From Siphonodentalium dalli (taxonomy: Eukaryota; Mollusca; Scaphopoda; Gadilida; Siphonodentaliidae), in assembly GCA_032622095.1 (NCBI GenBank), contig CP136066.1, forward strand, positions 108,585,319 to 108,649,318: a stretch of 64,000 nucleotides of DNA. Direction: 5' to 3'. The position numbers and the translations under genes are program-made. Below are positions 1-11,963 of the stretch, piece by piece; the stretch's first letter is position 1; the number at the start of each line of letters is the position of its first letter. Below the pieces are notes generated by a model. That model ran no database searches, was not told where the DNA came from, and saw only the letters and a list, made by a program, of their open reading frames with translations.

Positions 1-32
1 ATTGGTGCTGAATGACGATTGTTGATATCACT

Positions 33-425
33 CAAGTCTGATTATAGTGTGTCTGTCATTTGCAGAATGAGTTTTCCAGAGGGTGAATTTAGTGACGCTA
101 TCCTGCATAGCGGGCTAGCATCACTAAATTCACCTTCTGGTGACCTCATTTTGCATGGCCTCATCTTCTCTGGAAAGTTTCTCTATTATCAAATTTCTAT
201 AGAAACTTCTTCACATAGATTATATTTATTTTTTAGTTAGTTTCTCTATATCCCCAAACTGGCAGATGACACATTGCATAAACGAGGTTCCCAATGGGTG
301 TACCTCACAATATTCACCATTTAGGAACTTCAATCTGAGTCTTATGTCTCCCATAGCAGATGAGGCCATGCAGAATGAGGTTCCCAGAGGGTGAATTTAG
401 TGATGCTAGCCCACTATGCAGGACA
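33..425. repeat. Foldback MITE, copy 1 (right end missing)
   Basis: This stretch aligns by eye with the complete element at 4608-5062. It shares the block beginning TTTGCAGAATGAG, the inverted block GACGCTATCC...GCATAGCGGGCTAGC, and the internal part with TTCACATAGATTATATTT. The second inverted arm stops near 425, before the terminal TCATTCTGC segment, so this copy has lost its right end. Short open frames here are by-products of the repeat. Confidence 0.7.
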
Positions 426-429
426 ATTT

Positions 430-1064
430 AACTATCTCTGATGAATCAATAAAATATAAAAAGCGTTGAAATCAATAATGAATAATAAAGATTGATTATA
501 ATAATATTAAAAAGTGTTAAGATATATCCTGTTACAAATCAATAAAATATTAAAAGAATTAAAATATTGAAAAAAGCGTTAAATATTGAGAACTTGATAT
601 AACGTTATTATTAGGGGTTTGTTATTAGGGGTTATCGTCTATATAACCATTATGTCATATCAAGACTTTGGCAATTCACTTAGACATTTACATTCCACCA
701 ATGACTCTATACAAATCTATTTTTTATGCCATCTTATACCACTGCTGAGTACTGACAAAATACAAAGCCATCAATCTCCAAAGGCAGCGTCTGTTCAACC
801 ATTGGTTGATTCATCAAAGTTTTATATTGCTATTTCAGCTCTATGCTATATCACATCAGTTTTATTGAAGGATTACTCTCTAATGTAATTTGACAGTTTA
901 ATATATAAAGCCATCTGAATTTTTGATTCCGCAGATACCTTTAAACTGGGTAATTATATTAAGAAACTGAGATTATTTAGTTAAAATTACATCTCAGTGA
1001 AAAATGCTACATGAAAATGCATTTTAAGTCAGTTATTTGAGTTGGAAAAAATCTATCATTAAAT
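430..1064. other. AT-rich spacer, nothing recognised
   Basis: AT-rich sequence with short direct echoes (AATAAAATATAAAAAGCGTTGAA, repeated loosely over 440-600). The 89-codon open frame at 619-888 shows no recognisable domain and no splice or codon-bias support. Confidence 0.5.
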
Positions 1065-1200
1065 ATTGGAAACTTTATAGTGACGTTGCTACGATGTCAC
1101 ATGTTGCCTTGACAAAATTCCTACACTCAACATTCACTTCCGCCCTAATGTAATTATTCTGTAAAAATACAGTAGCATTTTAGAAACCAATGGAAAGATG
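1065..1200 (+). repeat. Dispersed repeat shared with 60915-61045
   Basis: Both loci carry the same order of blocks: GTGACGTTGCTACGATGTC (here) or GCAGCGACGTCGCATGTTAC (there), then CAAAATTCCTA, CTCAACATTCACT and a TAATTATxCT run, followed by a conserved 'AAAxxAATGG'. This is an old dispersed repeat with no coding signal. Confidence 0.6.
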
Positions 1201-1639
1201 CTATAAAAAATGAAATGGGTCTAATTATTGAGGGATGATTGAATGAGCTTTCCACGCAGATTGTTAATTTCATAGGAAAAAACACTGCATGTTGGTTAGA
1301 TTTGTTAAATCTGTGCTTAATGGAAATCCAACTAGCTTTGGATTACAGACCACACAAAGGGTTAGTTTCATTGCAAATCATCCGACATTCTTAGAAGCTA
1401 TTGAGAAGCGAACCAGGTTTGTCACCATGAACAGCTTTAATATGTTGGCTAATATATATGATGTATCTCCTCCCCAAACCTTTTATATAGATTCAGGGGT
1501 ATAAACCAATAGTTTTTTGTCAGAAATTCCAGATAACAAGAGCTTCTATCAATAAGTATTTTAAAATAAAAACAAGGGGTATACGCATCTAAGATGCTTT
1601 TGTCGAGTTTTTTGGCAGTCGAACCAAACTTCTGCCAAT
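1201..1639. other. Spacer, nothing recognised
   Basis: No recognisable gene or repeat. The 71-codon frame at 1289-1504 has no identifiable domain and is not supported as a gene. Confidence 0.4.
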
Positions 1640-2300
1640 AAGGTGCACAACTCCGGAAAAAAAGTCGGACGGTGGTATATTATTGCAACAGACCTATATA
1701 CCAAATATCAATTGAATCCGTTAATATTTCATTGAGTTATCGCACTAACGGTGATAAAATTGTTATTAAAATAGACAAACTAAGACCCATAACTCCGGAA
1801 ACAAAATTCGGACAAACCAGGTTTTCGAACTCGTCCGAGATATTGTTGCAAGAGACTCATATACCAAATATTGTTTAAATCTGTTAATATTTCATTGAGT
1901 TATCGCGCTAACGGTGATAACATTGATAAAAATAGACAAACTAAGACCCATAACTCTGCGAAAAAAATTCGGACAAACCTGGTTTTCGAACTCTTCCGAG
2001 ATATTGTTGCAGGAGAATTATATACCAAATATTGTTGAAATCGGTTAATATTTCATCGAGTTATCGCATTAACGGTGATAACATTGCTCAAAATAGACAA
2101 ACTAAGACCCATAACTCCGCGAAAAAAATTCAGACAAACCTGGTTTTCGAACTCGTCCGATATTTTGTTGCAAGAGTCTCATATACCAAATATTGTTGAA
2201 ATTGGTTAATATTTGCGTGAGTTATCGCGCTAACGGTGAAAAACTAAAAAAAAAGTCATCAAAGATGGATAACTCTTGTCAAAAAGTTCGGACGTGACCC
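1640..2300 (+). repeat. 161-bp tandem repeat, about 4-5 copies
   Basis: The phrase CCCATAACTC recurs at about 1787, 1948 and 2109, a 161-bp period, with degenerate flanking copies near 1648 and 2267. Each unit contains CATAACTC, a CGGACAAACC block, GATATTGTTGCA, ATACCAAATATTGTT and TTATCGCGCTAACGG. Similar blocks occur singly at 45590-45830. The type resembles the CATAACTC repeats I associate with molluscan genomes (from memory). Confidence 0.75.
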
Positions 2301-3109
2301 ATTTTCTACAGGCAGTAAATAGTCATTGGGAGCAACTCACATACCAACATTTTTTTGAATCCGTTCACAAATGTCAAAGTCATAAGGCATTCTTTAGGTC
2401 CGCTGCCCGCCCGCCCACCCGCGGCCGCCCACCAACTGTCCCTCGTCAAACAAAAACTTGACTAAAAATTTCCAAATTATATTTATCCAAACTGGGACAA
2501 AAAATGTGGCTATTTTTAGAACATTGCTGTTGTTGGAAGTGGTGCGGAATAGATATCTTTATGGGCTATGCAACTTATCAACTAAAGCCACCTGCCCTCT
2601 TGAAGCGAATTTTACCTAACTACTAATTATTGTCTGTACACCACATGTGTCTTTATAAAGTGTTGCACTATTAATACAAAATTATGCTTATCAGTCGGCT
2701 GGGCAGCATTGGGTGTTTATGTACTATGGTCGTGAATATCACCAGTATTTGCCTGCAGCATTGCCTGAGTACATGAGGACTGAGTAAGCATATTTTCCTC
2801 TACAATTTGTCTTTATTTAATCAAGACATTTTTTCAGATCACAGTCACTGATTACAACACTGCACCATCAATCACACGAGATAATAGGATTTAAAAAAAC
2901 CATCTGTAACTGATTTGATATAACAGTAAACATAAAGGGGTGTACACATGTAGCATGCATGCTATCATTACAAGTTTCTCAGAGATGAAATGGGGGCCCC
3001 CAGCAACAAGGTGTATGGCTCATGAAAGATGACAAATTAAAAACAAAGAACTTCTAAAGTTCAAAAAAAAATATTCACATTGTCATATGAAAGGTGAAGA
3101 ACTGATGAG
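2301..3109. other. Spacer, nothing recognised
   Basis: Contains a short GC-rich patch (CCCGCCCGCCCACCCGCGG, about 2407) and a small palindrome TAGCATGCATGCTA near 2952. No gene or repeat family recognised. Confidence 0.4.
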
Positions 3110-4282
3110 GGATGTGGCCTGTAGGGTGTGCCAAAGGGGATTTAGTCATGCAAAGAGTAAAATCAAAGATGGTAGCCATGTTTTTCTGACAAAAATTTGA
3201 CTCCAACTTGACGATGACATGTGTGTTGTCAAAGGTTAACTACACACCAAGTACCAAGATATTCTTTTTGAAGATTGCTTTAAACCATGCAAACATGATG
3301 ATTTCTAAGTTGAATAATAGGTAGCAGATCCCGCATCCCCCAAAACGTGGTGGCTTTTTGTGATGTTGGCTTTTTTAAGAACAAAGAAGTCTAATTTTAC
3401 AAAAATACATGTATGACTCCATTTGTTGATTACCTGTTCTCACACATCAAATATCAAGAGAATCTTTTGAATATTGCTCAATACAACTATTATGATTTCT
3501 AAGTCGAACAAAGGCATATAAGTCCTTCATAAATCATTGGACCATGACAAAATTTGAACTTGACCTGTGTTTTCTTTATCTGTAAATCATTTACCAAATA
3601 TTAAGAAATTTTGTTTAACATGTTCAAGTTATCATTTGGACAACCCTAACATTAATTAATTCTGAGATGAAAAAGGGACATAACTCAGTCAAAACTCATC
3701 GGGCCACACCCATTTTAGAACTTGACCTGAGTATTCTAAAATGTGAACCATATGCCAAATATCAAGATAATCAGAAGGATATTGTGCAAGCTTCTAGACA
3801 AGCGAATATAAACAGCTATTTCTAAGTTGAAAAGGGGCATAACTCTGTAAAAAATCATTGGACCAAGGCCAATAACGAACTTGGGCTGTGTCTTCTCATT
3901 TAATGTGAACAACATACCAAATATCAATAAATTCTGTTGATCATTGCTCAAGTAATCATCTGGAAAACCCAGATGGATGGATGCACGGTCATACAGATAC
4001 ACAGATGCACGCACAGATGGCATGCTGACTATAATAGACCTCCATATTTTTCAGGACAAAAAGGGGCATAACTCAGTCAAAAAATCATCGAACCATGACC
4101 AAATTTGAACTTGACATGCATCTTCACAAAAGTGAACCATATACCAAATATCAAGAAATTCCATTGAATATTGGTCAAGTTTATACCATCAGCACAACAA
4201 TTTTGAAGTCGAAAAAGTGCGTAACTCCATAAATAATCAACGGACTGCGACCAAATTCGAACTTATCCTGCGTCTTCTCTAA
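3110..4282. repeat. Degenerate dispersed repeat block (CATAACTC type)
   Basis: Repeated phrases of the type GGGGCATAACTC, TCATTGGACCA, GAACTTGACCTG, CCAAATATCAAGA and TTGCTCAAGTTATCA recur at intervals of about 200-230 bp (for example near 3660, 3835, 4062 and 4217). A CCAAAGGGGATTTAGTCATGC phrase at 3130 is also found in the 39 kb and 51 kb blocks. Reads as old, partly tandem, non-coding repeats. Confidence 0.6.
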
Positions 4283-4312
4283 TACAAAAATCGGACTTGG
4301 CACTGAAAGGGT
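4283..4312 (-). repeat. End fragment of a TTAA MITE
   Basis: The sequence up to CACTGAAAGGG followed by TTAA is the reverse complement of the left end of the TTAA-flanked element at 58029-58284 (CCCTTTGAGTGCCAGGTC, ATTTTTGTAT). Only one end is present. Confidence 0.5.
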
Positions 4313-4374
4313 TAACAAACTTGGTAGGATTTTTCAGCTGTACCCAACGTAAACACCTTCTGTAGCTTTAAAGA

Positions 4375-4512
4375 TTGGAGACCAATTAATAATAGCTCTG
4401 GCCCAAGGACCTTCAATCATTCACCATTTAACTTAGTAGCTAAACAACCCTACCCTCTGATCAATTGGCATCCAGTATGAACTGCTCATACTACTAAAGG
4501 GTTAACTCTTTC
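4375..4512 (+). repeat. Dispersed repeat (three copies in window)
   Basis: Shares TTAACTTAGTAGCTAAACAA, CCCTAC, 'GATCAATxGG' and ACTAAAGGGTTA with 8690-8830 (same strand) and with 43055-43140 (opposite strand). It is non-coding; the copies differ by many substitutions, so it is old. Confidence 0.6.
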
Positions 4513-4607
4513 ACTGCCAATTGTGACTCAATTTTAATTACCCATACACTGCCGATAGCGACTTGAGTCGAAATCAGGTACATTCTGGCAGCAGGACGGA
4601 TACAGGA

Positions 4608-5062
4608 AAGCCTGAGTTTAGTGTGCCAGTCATTTGCAGAATGAGGTCACTGGAGGGTGAATTTAGTAACGCTATCCCGCATAGCAGGCTTGCATTACTA
4701 AATTAAACCTCTATGGACCTCATTCTGCTTAGGTCTCATCTTCTCTGAAAAGTTTCTTTATTATCAAATTCTATAGAAACTTCTTCACATAGATTATATT
4801 TCTTTTTTAGCTTAGTTTCTCTATATCCCCAAATTGGCATATGACACAATGCATAACAAGGTGCCCAATGGGTGCACATCACAATATTCACCATTTGGGA
4901 ACTTCAATCTGAGTCAATGTCTTCCATAGCAGATGAGGCCATGCAAAATGAGGTACCCAGAGGGTAAATTTAGTGATGCTAGCCCGCTATGTGGGATAGC
5001 GTCACTAAATTAACCCTCTGGGACCTCATTCTGCAAATGACAAGCACACCAAACTCAGGCTT
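4608..5062. mobile_element. Foldback MITE, complete copy, 455 bp
   Basis: Starts AAGCCTGAGTTTAGTGTGCC and ends in its reverse complement, with inverted arms of roughly 80-130 bp. The arms continue inward through the CATTTGCAGAATGAGG and TTTAGTAACGCTATCCCGC blocks. No coding sequence. The flanks 'ACAGGA' and 'GAACAGG' are not a clear target duplication. It is the reference copy for the truncated element at 33-425. Confidence 0.75.
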
Positions 5063-5486
5063 GTGAACAGGGGGGTGTAAATATGGCAGTCTCTGTACAT
5101 ATTCCCTAGAGCCCGAAGCCGCCATCGCACGTCGCCGCCAGCCAGCCATATATAAGGGACCTTTAGTGATGTCATGGTCACATGATCTCTTTGTAGGTTA
5201 TGTGTGTGTCTCCAGCTATCATATCTTAACCAATAATATAAAAATGAAACTCAAATACTGCAACCTACCCATCATGAGAAGTTCATCACAAGCTATAACC
5301 TAATAAAGTAAGAAAATAGCAAAAAATACGGTTACACAGGCATTATATATCCAAGATGGCCACCAAGGTCATGTGACAATTGGCCAAATATGGCTGTCTA
5401 TATATAGTTATAAGTCCAATAAGACACAGCCATTTATGATATATTGAAATGTTAACGCAATACCCGTAGATATACACTTGTACATA
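5063..5486. other. Spacer, nothing recognised
   Basis: Unique-looking AT-rich sequence with a CCAAGATGGCCACCAAGGTC phrase near 5351 that belongs to the CCAAGATGGC dispersed repeats. No gene recognised. Confidence 0.4.
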
Positions 5487-7441
5487 TGGGGTGCTATTCA
5501 CCGGCTGTGTTTATAATATAGTCCAGGTAGTTTTACGAGGCGACGCTCAATGCGAAGCTGTCGGTGGACATATCGATGGGAAGACATCGCCACGCGGTAC
5601 AGGATTATCCAATCAAGGTGATTGGCGTCAATCATATATTGACCACCGGTCACATAAACATGCTGCGTGTAACAGTACACGTTTGTACACATTTCAACAA
5701 TAAGCAACCGAGGAAAAGGACGTGGGGCAAAATATACCACCGACGACATGGGGGGGGGGGGTCTACAAATAAAATCCGTATATAGGGCCGGGGTGGGTGG
5801 GTGGTCCAGAGGCCGAAACAATCGTGCTTGTAATTTTTTTTCCAAAATGGGTTTTTTTTCAAACAATTTACAAGTACTGACCATGTAATGTTGTTTGTAA
5901 GCATGTTAGTATCACGTTTGTTGGCATACGGCTATATATACAGCTATAGTGACTATTTAGCCTCAGATTTAGCAACATTCTGGATTTCACAGGATCCCGT
6001 CCCACTTCTCAGTGGAAAACCGTAATTTAGTAAAACAAAAATAATGTATTACCCAGTTGTATTACCCGAATAAAAGTAATAAAATAAAAATACTGTATCA
6101 CAAATACTACATGGTGAACACTCAATGATGACTAGATATCATTGACCCGATTGTTGCATAACATGAAATTGAAAAGGGTATCTCATAAATTTCTAATGTC
6201 TGAAATACTGTCTTGTTCTGGCATGCAATCAAATTCATTCCTTCTGGTTATTTCTCATCTTGAATGATTGCAAGTAATGTTAATTTGCAGCACTTATCCA
6301 AATAGAACTGAATTGGTTATGATGAATGACCGTTACTGTTTATTGTTCAGACAATCCCAACTGAAGGTGACGCTGTTCTCCTTGAATTTACGAACTTCAT
6401 CTTGAAGCTTAAATACTGCTCAACAAGACTAAACTACAATACTAATTGTATACTGTTATCGCTTACAAATAGATGAACTGAAATAATGTGATGCATTCAG
6501 ATGCTTTGAGAAATGACATTCTTCAATGTCTTCAAAGTTCAAACTAAAATCAAGAATAAAATCTGACTGAGACTATACTGCAGACTCTAGTGCACAAATA
6601 TGCATACGAATGGTTGAATTATAATAATGCAAAATGTGTTTACGGGTGGAACCAAGTTGGTAGCTCTGGTATGCATCGACAGGCTAAACCTGTGATATGC
6701 AGTAATATCTGCTTACATCCTTCCCGTATCATTCAGGTCTATCACCATACCAAACCACTTCAAAATTCGACAACTCTTATATGGCAAAAACTTTGTACGG
6801 ATTGAATTTCATAAACAGGGCCAATGGATAACTCTGGTAGGCATTGGTACTCACAATCCGTGATATTATGCATATTCGTTCCCCATTTCTGGTCCGTCAC
6901 ATGTCATAGAGCATCAAAATATGACAACCGACTCTTGAGTTATGATGCAAAATGTTTGTAATATATATATATATAATTGTAGAACCCCTGACCTGTTTAC
7001 CACTATTTACACTGGCCAGTGTTCTCTGTCAGACTAAACACGCTCGATATATTAAGGCTATAATGCGGTCTAGGGCAATTTGTGACATACAGTGTACCTA
7101 CACAATGCTTTATTATTGTTGTTAGATACTGGAAACACCAGGGAACACCTGGAAATACAGTTTATTTTTATTTTTTCTGACCTGTGCTTTACCGATTAAG
7201 GATGTTATTGCTTGAGTCTTAATTTTACACACATTGCACCAAAAAAGGATAGTGGAATGGATTGAAAGGCAGTTAACACAGTTATTGAAGAACGGCTAAA
7301 AAACTCTGAAATTTTTATAAAAACATGAGAAAGGGGGTGGGTCCCTAACATTTGGAGGAACAAGTTTGCACAAATGGGGTGGTGGGTCCCTCGGGGTCGG
7401 AAAAACACTTTTTGGGCCCTATATGTGCAATTGTTTTCCAG

Positions 7442-7465
7442 ACCCCCCCCCCCCCCCCCCCCCCC
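7442..7465. repeat. Poly-C tract (about 23 C)
   Basis: Homopolymer run, mirrored by the shorter G-run at about 5750-5760 on the other arm of the surrounding inverted-repeat element. Confidence 0.9.
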
Positions 7466-7642
7466 ACTGCCGACGAGCATAAAACTTTTTTGGGCATTGT
7501 GGAGAGGAGAATCAAAATATTAAAGAACAAAGAAACCGGCACCATTCACCAGCGCCGGAAAAATGATGCATGGAAAGAAATTTCTTTGGAAATAGCAGGG
7601 AAATATCCAAACAGAACCAAAACACAAACAAAATTCTTCTGA
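7466..7642 (+). pseudogene. Myb/SANT-like DNA-binding domain fragment
   Basis: The frame starting just after the C-run reads ADEHKTFLGIVERRIKILKN, then a KNDAWKEISLEIAGKYPNRT segment, and ends at a TGA at 7640. The spacing (acidic start, 'NKET', basic 'QRRKNDAWKEI', 'NRTKTQ') matches the first two helices of the Myb/SANT-like domains (MSANTD type) seen in host proteins and in PIF/Harbinger-type accessory proteins. The third helix, usually 'LKKKW', is missing: the frame ends FF-stop. It lies inside the 5487-7981 inverted-repeat element, so it is more likely a captured or transposon-derived exon than a host gene. Assignment is by motif only. Confidence 0.45.
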
Positions 7643-8261
7643 GACGTTATCTTCTTGGCTCTTCATTTTCACACTGTGCTAATTAAAAAACCTCATTAAT
7701 ATCATTGAAACTCATTCTGCAGATATATAAACGCAAGCATGAGTCTCCACACAATTGTACCCAAAAATTATACCGCTATACATGCCGATTGTGGCCGGTG
7801 AGTGTTCATGAATTAGTCGTAAGACGGCGTCAATTGACTAGTGACAAATCTGATAGATTGGATCAATCACACCATCGACAACGTGTGTCGTTTGCGCTAA
7901 AGCGAAGATACCTTTGCGTTCAGCCGCTACCATATAAACTACCTGGTTTATAAAATAGTCTCGCTTGGTGAATAGCACCCATGGGGTGTGACCACACACG
8001 GAAGTGCATGGTAATTATCATGGTCAACTGATCTCTTCAAATGTGGGTGATTATAACCCATATAGGCCGGGTATGGGTCCCTCCTTGAAAGATGTCAACT
8101 AATAAGGGTAAAGTGAGAAACAATTAAATGCTGAGAATTACCATTTCTGCATTGAAATTACCTATATATACTCATATAAACATGAATATGCATCAAACAT
8201 AGCCATTAATTTGTAAACCAAGATAGTCGCCAAGGTCACGTGAATCGATGCTTATATGTCC

Positions 8262-8675
8262 AATGAATTGGCCTAACAACTTTGTATCATTTTTTATAAA
8301 TTTTCTTACATTCTTTAACAATTTTTATCATTTTTTATCATTTTTTCTTACATTCTTTAACAACTTTTATTATTTTTTATCATTTTGTTCTTACATTCTA
8401 TAATAATTTTTTATAATTTGTTCTTATATTCTTTAACAATGTTAAAATTTTATAATTTTTTCTTACATTTTTTATCATTTTTTATCATTCTTTCTTACAT
8501 TCTTTAACAATTTGTTATTATTTTTTTCATTTTTTCTTACATTCTTTAACAGTTATAAAAATAATATAAAATTTGTTAGGCCAATGCATTCTCTTATATA
8601 TGTGAGGCGACCTATGGTCAACTTGCATTACACAGGGTTTTCACAAAAATTTAGGAAGCTCCAGTCATGAAAAAG
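8262..8675. mobile_element. TTAA MITE family, left-truncated, with AT-rich tandem core
   Basis: The right end reads GAAGCTCCAGTCATG, then AAAAAG and TTAA, as in the family of double-palindrome elements below. It contains GGCCAATGCATTCTCTTATA. The core (8280-8575) is a degenerate tandem repeat of a TTCTTACATTCTTTAACA type. The reverse complement of that unit fills the element at 38912-40501. The left terminus is missing. Confidence 0.65.
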
Positions 8676-8689
8676 TTAAAAGTCAAAAG

Positions 8690-8830
8690 ATCAACTACAA
8701 GCTCCAGCCCAAAAACCCCAATCGTTCAACATTGTCATTGAACTTAGTAGTTAAACAACCCTACAAATGAATCAATGGGAATCAAGTAACTATTCATCAC
8801 TGAGTATTTTGTCACCAAAGGGTTACAGAC
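8690..8830 (+). repeat. Dispersed repeat (copy of 4375-4512)
   Basis: Shares GAACTTAGTAGTTAAACAAC, GAATCAATGGGAATCAAGTA and CCAAAGGGTTA with the copies at 4375-4512 and 43055-43140 (minus). Confidence 0.6.
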
Positions 8831-10884
8831 CAGAAACCAATTACAGGCACAAGTCCAAGAACCTGCAAATCATTTACCACAACAAATCATGGGAAGAGAT
8901 ACAAGTGACTTGGAGATGATGGATTTCCCCTCAAAAAATATCTGGTCTTGATGGGTCTTGCATCCATTAATGATAATTATGCTGAGTTGTTAAACAAGGC
9001 CAATTACAAGGGTTTCAAATTAAATGGAATTTTGGTCCTTGAATTCCCAGTCTTATGTCACTTGCTGATGTAAACGAGAGGCCGATCATGATCGGCAGAT
9101 GTTTAACCCATACCTTGGCGATAGCGATTAGCTATAACTGATAATTTGTCTAAGATATGATCACAGGAATCCATATATCAGTACCCAACTTGAAAACAAA
9201 GCTCAAATAATTTGTCTTAAGAAGGGGTTAAAGTATTTGGGGTGGGGTAGGAGTAGTTTTAAATCTCATAACTATGTCCCTATTCACCCAAGGACCAAGG
9301 ATACAACGGTTTAGTGATTTCAGAGGAAATGTTTAGGCGTTAAAGTTAATTCATTGGAAGCAAAAGTGATAAACCCTTATCACCGCCACTTTTGACATGC
9401 CAGATATTTAAAATTCATTCACTTCTAAAGAGAAATTATGATTTGTTGACAGCCAGACTGCTTAAACATACATGTATGGGATTCCATCTCATTTAAATTG
9501 TACTTTAATTTACCCCCCCCCCCCCCCATTCTCCCCAGTTGTTATTTGTTTATCAAACATGGACAAATAAGATCAGTTCTGAGATGTATATTAAATAAGG
9601 AATGCTTATATTGTCAGGTACATGCAAGATTAAGTGTTTCATAACAGGGGTGTATGGTTTTCAAAAATATATTTAGTTCATACAATACAAAAGTGTTATC
9701 TATATAATGTTATACAGACATTATATGATGAGGATGCTGGTCACTATGACCCCTAAATCGAAACAGATTACAATAGTTCATCAGAGAGATGCATATATAT
9801 TAAGGATGTTATTAGAATTTGAGTCATGATCTCAGCTTCCCACCAAGATGATACCCTGAATAGATAAACATAATTCTAAAGAGAAAACAAGAACTTTCTG
9901 CACATAACCATCTCAAGCATGACATATAGTGGGCATAAATAAAATATTTAAAAATGTTAATAGAGAAGTCAAAAGCAAGAAGCTATGTTAGACAAGAACT
10001 ATTTCATTTTTTTCTAAAACATCTGACAAGTCTTTAATCTAACTACTAGTATACATGTATCAAATTTCATTGTTATTTGATTAATATTCCATTTTTTTAG
10101 GCCATCAAAAGTGGACAAATATAAACGATCTCACCAAATCATTTTAAGTAGCATTCAGATGACTGGTACGTTGCAATGACACAATTGGTTGTCTGTGTTA
10201 AACCATTCACATGGATGCGTTGAGTTATATAATGCGAAGCTTCCAATTGCATTATCTCTTTAAATAAATTTTAAAAATATAGTTTCCTGGGTATAAAATA
10301 ATGTGTATGAGTTGGAAATCCCTGCCCAGAAATGCTTCTATCAATTAATATTGATTTTATTTTGAATATTTTATTATAAAATGAGATGATAAGTGGGACT
10401 TTATTTATCTATTTTTAGAACAGACTGTTCAGGCGATACCATATAGTGATAGAGATCATTAGGATGTTCCTATAGTTATGCTCCGAATGTCAAATGTCCC
10501 AAATTCATTGTTTGTACTCTTTTATTACATATATAGTTATAAGCGATGATGAGTCTAATTAACGTTTATTTGTGACAAAATTACACAATAAAATTTCTGG
10601 TCTCTATTAACAGTAACCAATATTGTTCATTGGCTAAACAACCACATGCTTTAAGACCAGAAAATAATCAAAATATTATCATTATTAATCGATAGAGGCA
10701 TTTCCGGACAGAGATCTTCGATTCATATCTAATATTTTATACACTGGTAACTATATAACACATGTTTACAAAGAGTTAGAACATCTTTAATAAGATCGAT
10801 ATTAGAATAAATACAATATTACAAATCAAACTATTTGTTATAAATGAATTCTACTATAATGTCAAACCTATCAATTCCCAGCAA
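8831..10884. other. AT-rich spacer, nothing recognised
   Basis: About 2 kb with no domain-bearing open frame and no clear repeat structure apart from a short C-run near 9512-9527. It forms the left flank of the 17.9-kb composite transposon. Confidence 0.5.
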
Positions 10885-10887
10885 TTA

Positions 10888-11600
10888 TAGTCGGTCTCAG
10901 AAACGCGCTCCGTAGGGAAATGGTGTTCACTTTATATTGAGAATGGTTTCTAGGGTACTTTTTGATGAGGAATTTCATGGTGCCGGCTGATTTTTGAAAA
11001 AAGGTGCCCAAGTTAGGGTTTTAGGGGCCTGAACCCCAATTTCGGGTTTCTGCCCTTTTTCCTCAGATTTCACCCCAATAAATAATATTTATAGTTCAAT
11101 TCACTTAAATGTAGTAAGCAGACATTAATGCTCATCATATTCAAGCGAAATGTTTGTAAAAAGAACCAAAATTAGGGTTTTAGCAGCCTGAACCCCAATT
11201 TTGGGGTTCAGCCCTTATTCCCCAGATTGTATGCCTAAAAATATATTTGATTCTCCCCAATAAGTTTAATTTACTATGCAATAATATTGATATTCTTTGT
11301 ACCATTTTAAAAAATAGTTTTAAGTTCTAAAATCAGGGTTTCAGGGGCCTGAGCCCCATTTTTGGGTTTCAAACTTTTTGGTCAAAATTTGACATCCTAG
11401 ATAAATAATTTTTCTGTCTCTTTTACTTCAATTTAGTAGTAATTATCATTTCTAGTGTTGGTGCTGATAGGATATTGCCCAAATTGTCACAAAATTAGGG
11501 TTTATGGGTCTGAACCCCCAATATTGAGGGTCTGAACCCCAATTTTGATGTTCTGCCTTAAAAACCCTAAATTGTGGGCCAGTTTTCCAGAATTGGCACT
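10888..11600 (+). repeat. Long terminal inverted repeat (left type), copy A
   Basis: About 710 bp that recurs inverted at 28040-28745 and directly, in right-type form, at 18717-19427. It holds four degenerate sub-terminal repeats of about 160 bp, each built around AGGGTTTxxGGGxCTGAACC and CCCCAATTTTGGGG-like hairpins (11-bp stem at 11188-11211). Confidence 0.85.
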
Positions 11601-11963
11601 TTCTTCCAACTTATAATCCAAGCTACAGCTTCAAATATTTCGGACCACTTATTATCCTGTCACAATTATTTGAACAAATTATATCCAGTTAACACCCAAA
11701 AATGTATAATAAAGATATAGAAAGCTCATTTTCTTTTAAGATATTTGATAAATTGGCTTGTGTAAATCTTCAATACGATAGATAAAACGACTAATCAAGT
11801 AATTTCCAATTCAGGAAACTATGTTCCATTATATCTGGTTATTCCTAATTTTTGTTTAGCAATTGTTCTGCTGCCGGTTCCATTTTTTTTTAATTATGGT
11901 CAACTTTGAAAAGTTCCAGAAGCACAAATTTTGAATACTGAAAATCAATCTGGAGTTACAAAT

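Larger units (their letters stand above)
5487..7981. mobile_element. Inverted-repeat DNA element, about 2.5 kb
   Basis: The left end TGGGGTGCTATTCACC and the right end GGTGAATAGCACCCA are inverted. Homology continues inward through the AGGTAGTTT region. A second inverted block pairs a G-run plus TATAGGGCC near 5750-5795 with GGGCCCTATA plus a C-run near 7417-7465. The arms are diverged (many indels), so this is an old element. No clean target duplication is visible. The middle (5900-7300) shows no domain apart from the Myb/SANT-like fragment at 7466-7642. Confidence 0.55.

Noticed and set aside
5498-5904. Overlapping frames of 84-128 codons on the minus strand
   Set aside because: Low-complexity content from the G-run and no domain; they lie in an arm of the inverted-repeat element.
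10990-11580. TTAGGGTTT motifs as interstitial telomere repeats
   Set aside because: They are single motifs spaced about 160 bp apart inside the TIR sub-terminal repeats, not tandem TTAGGG.
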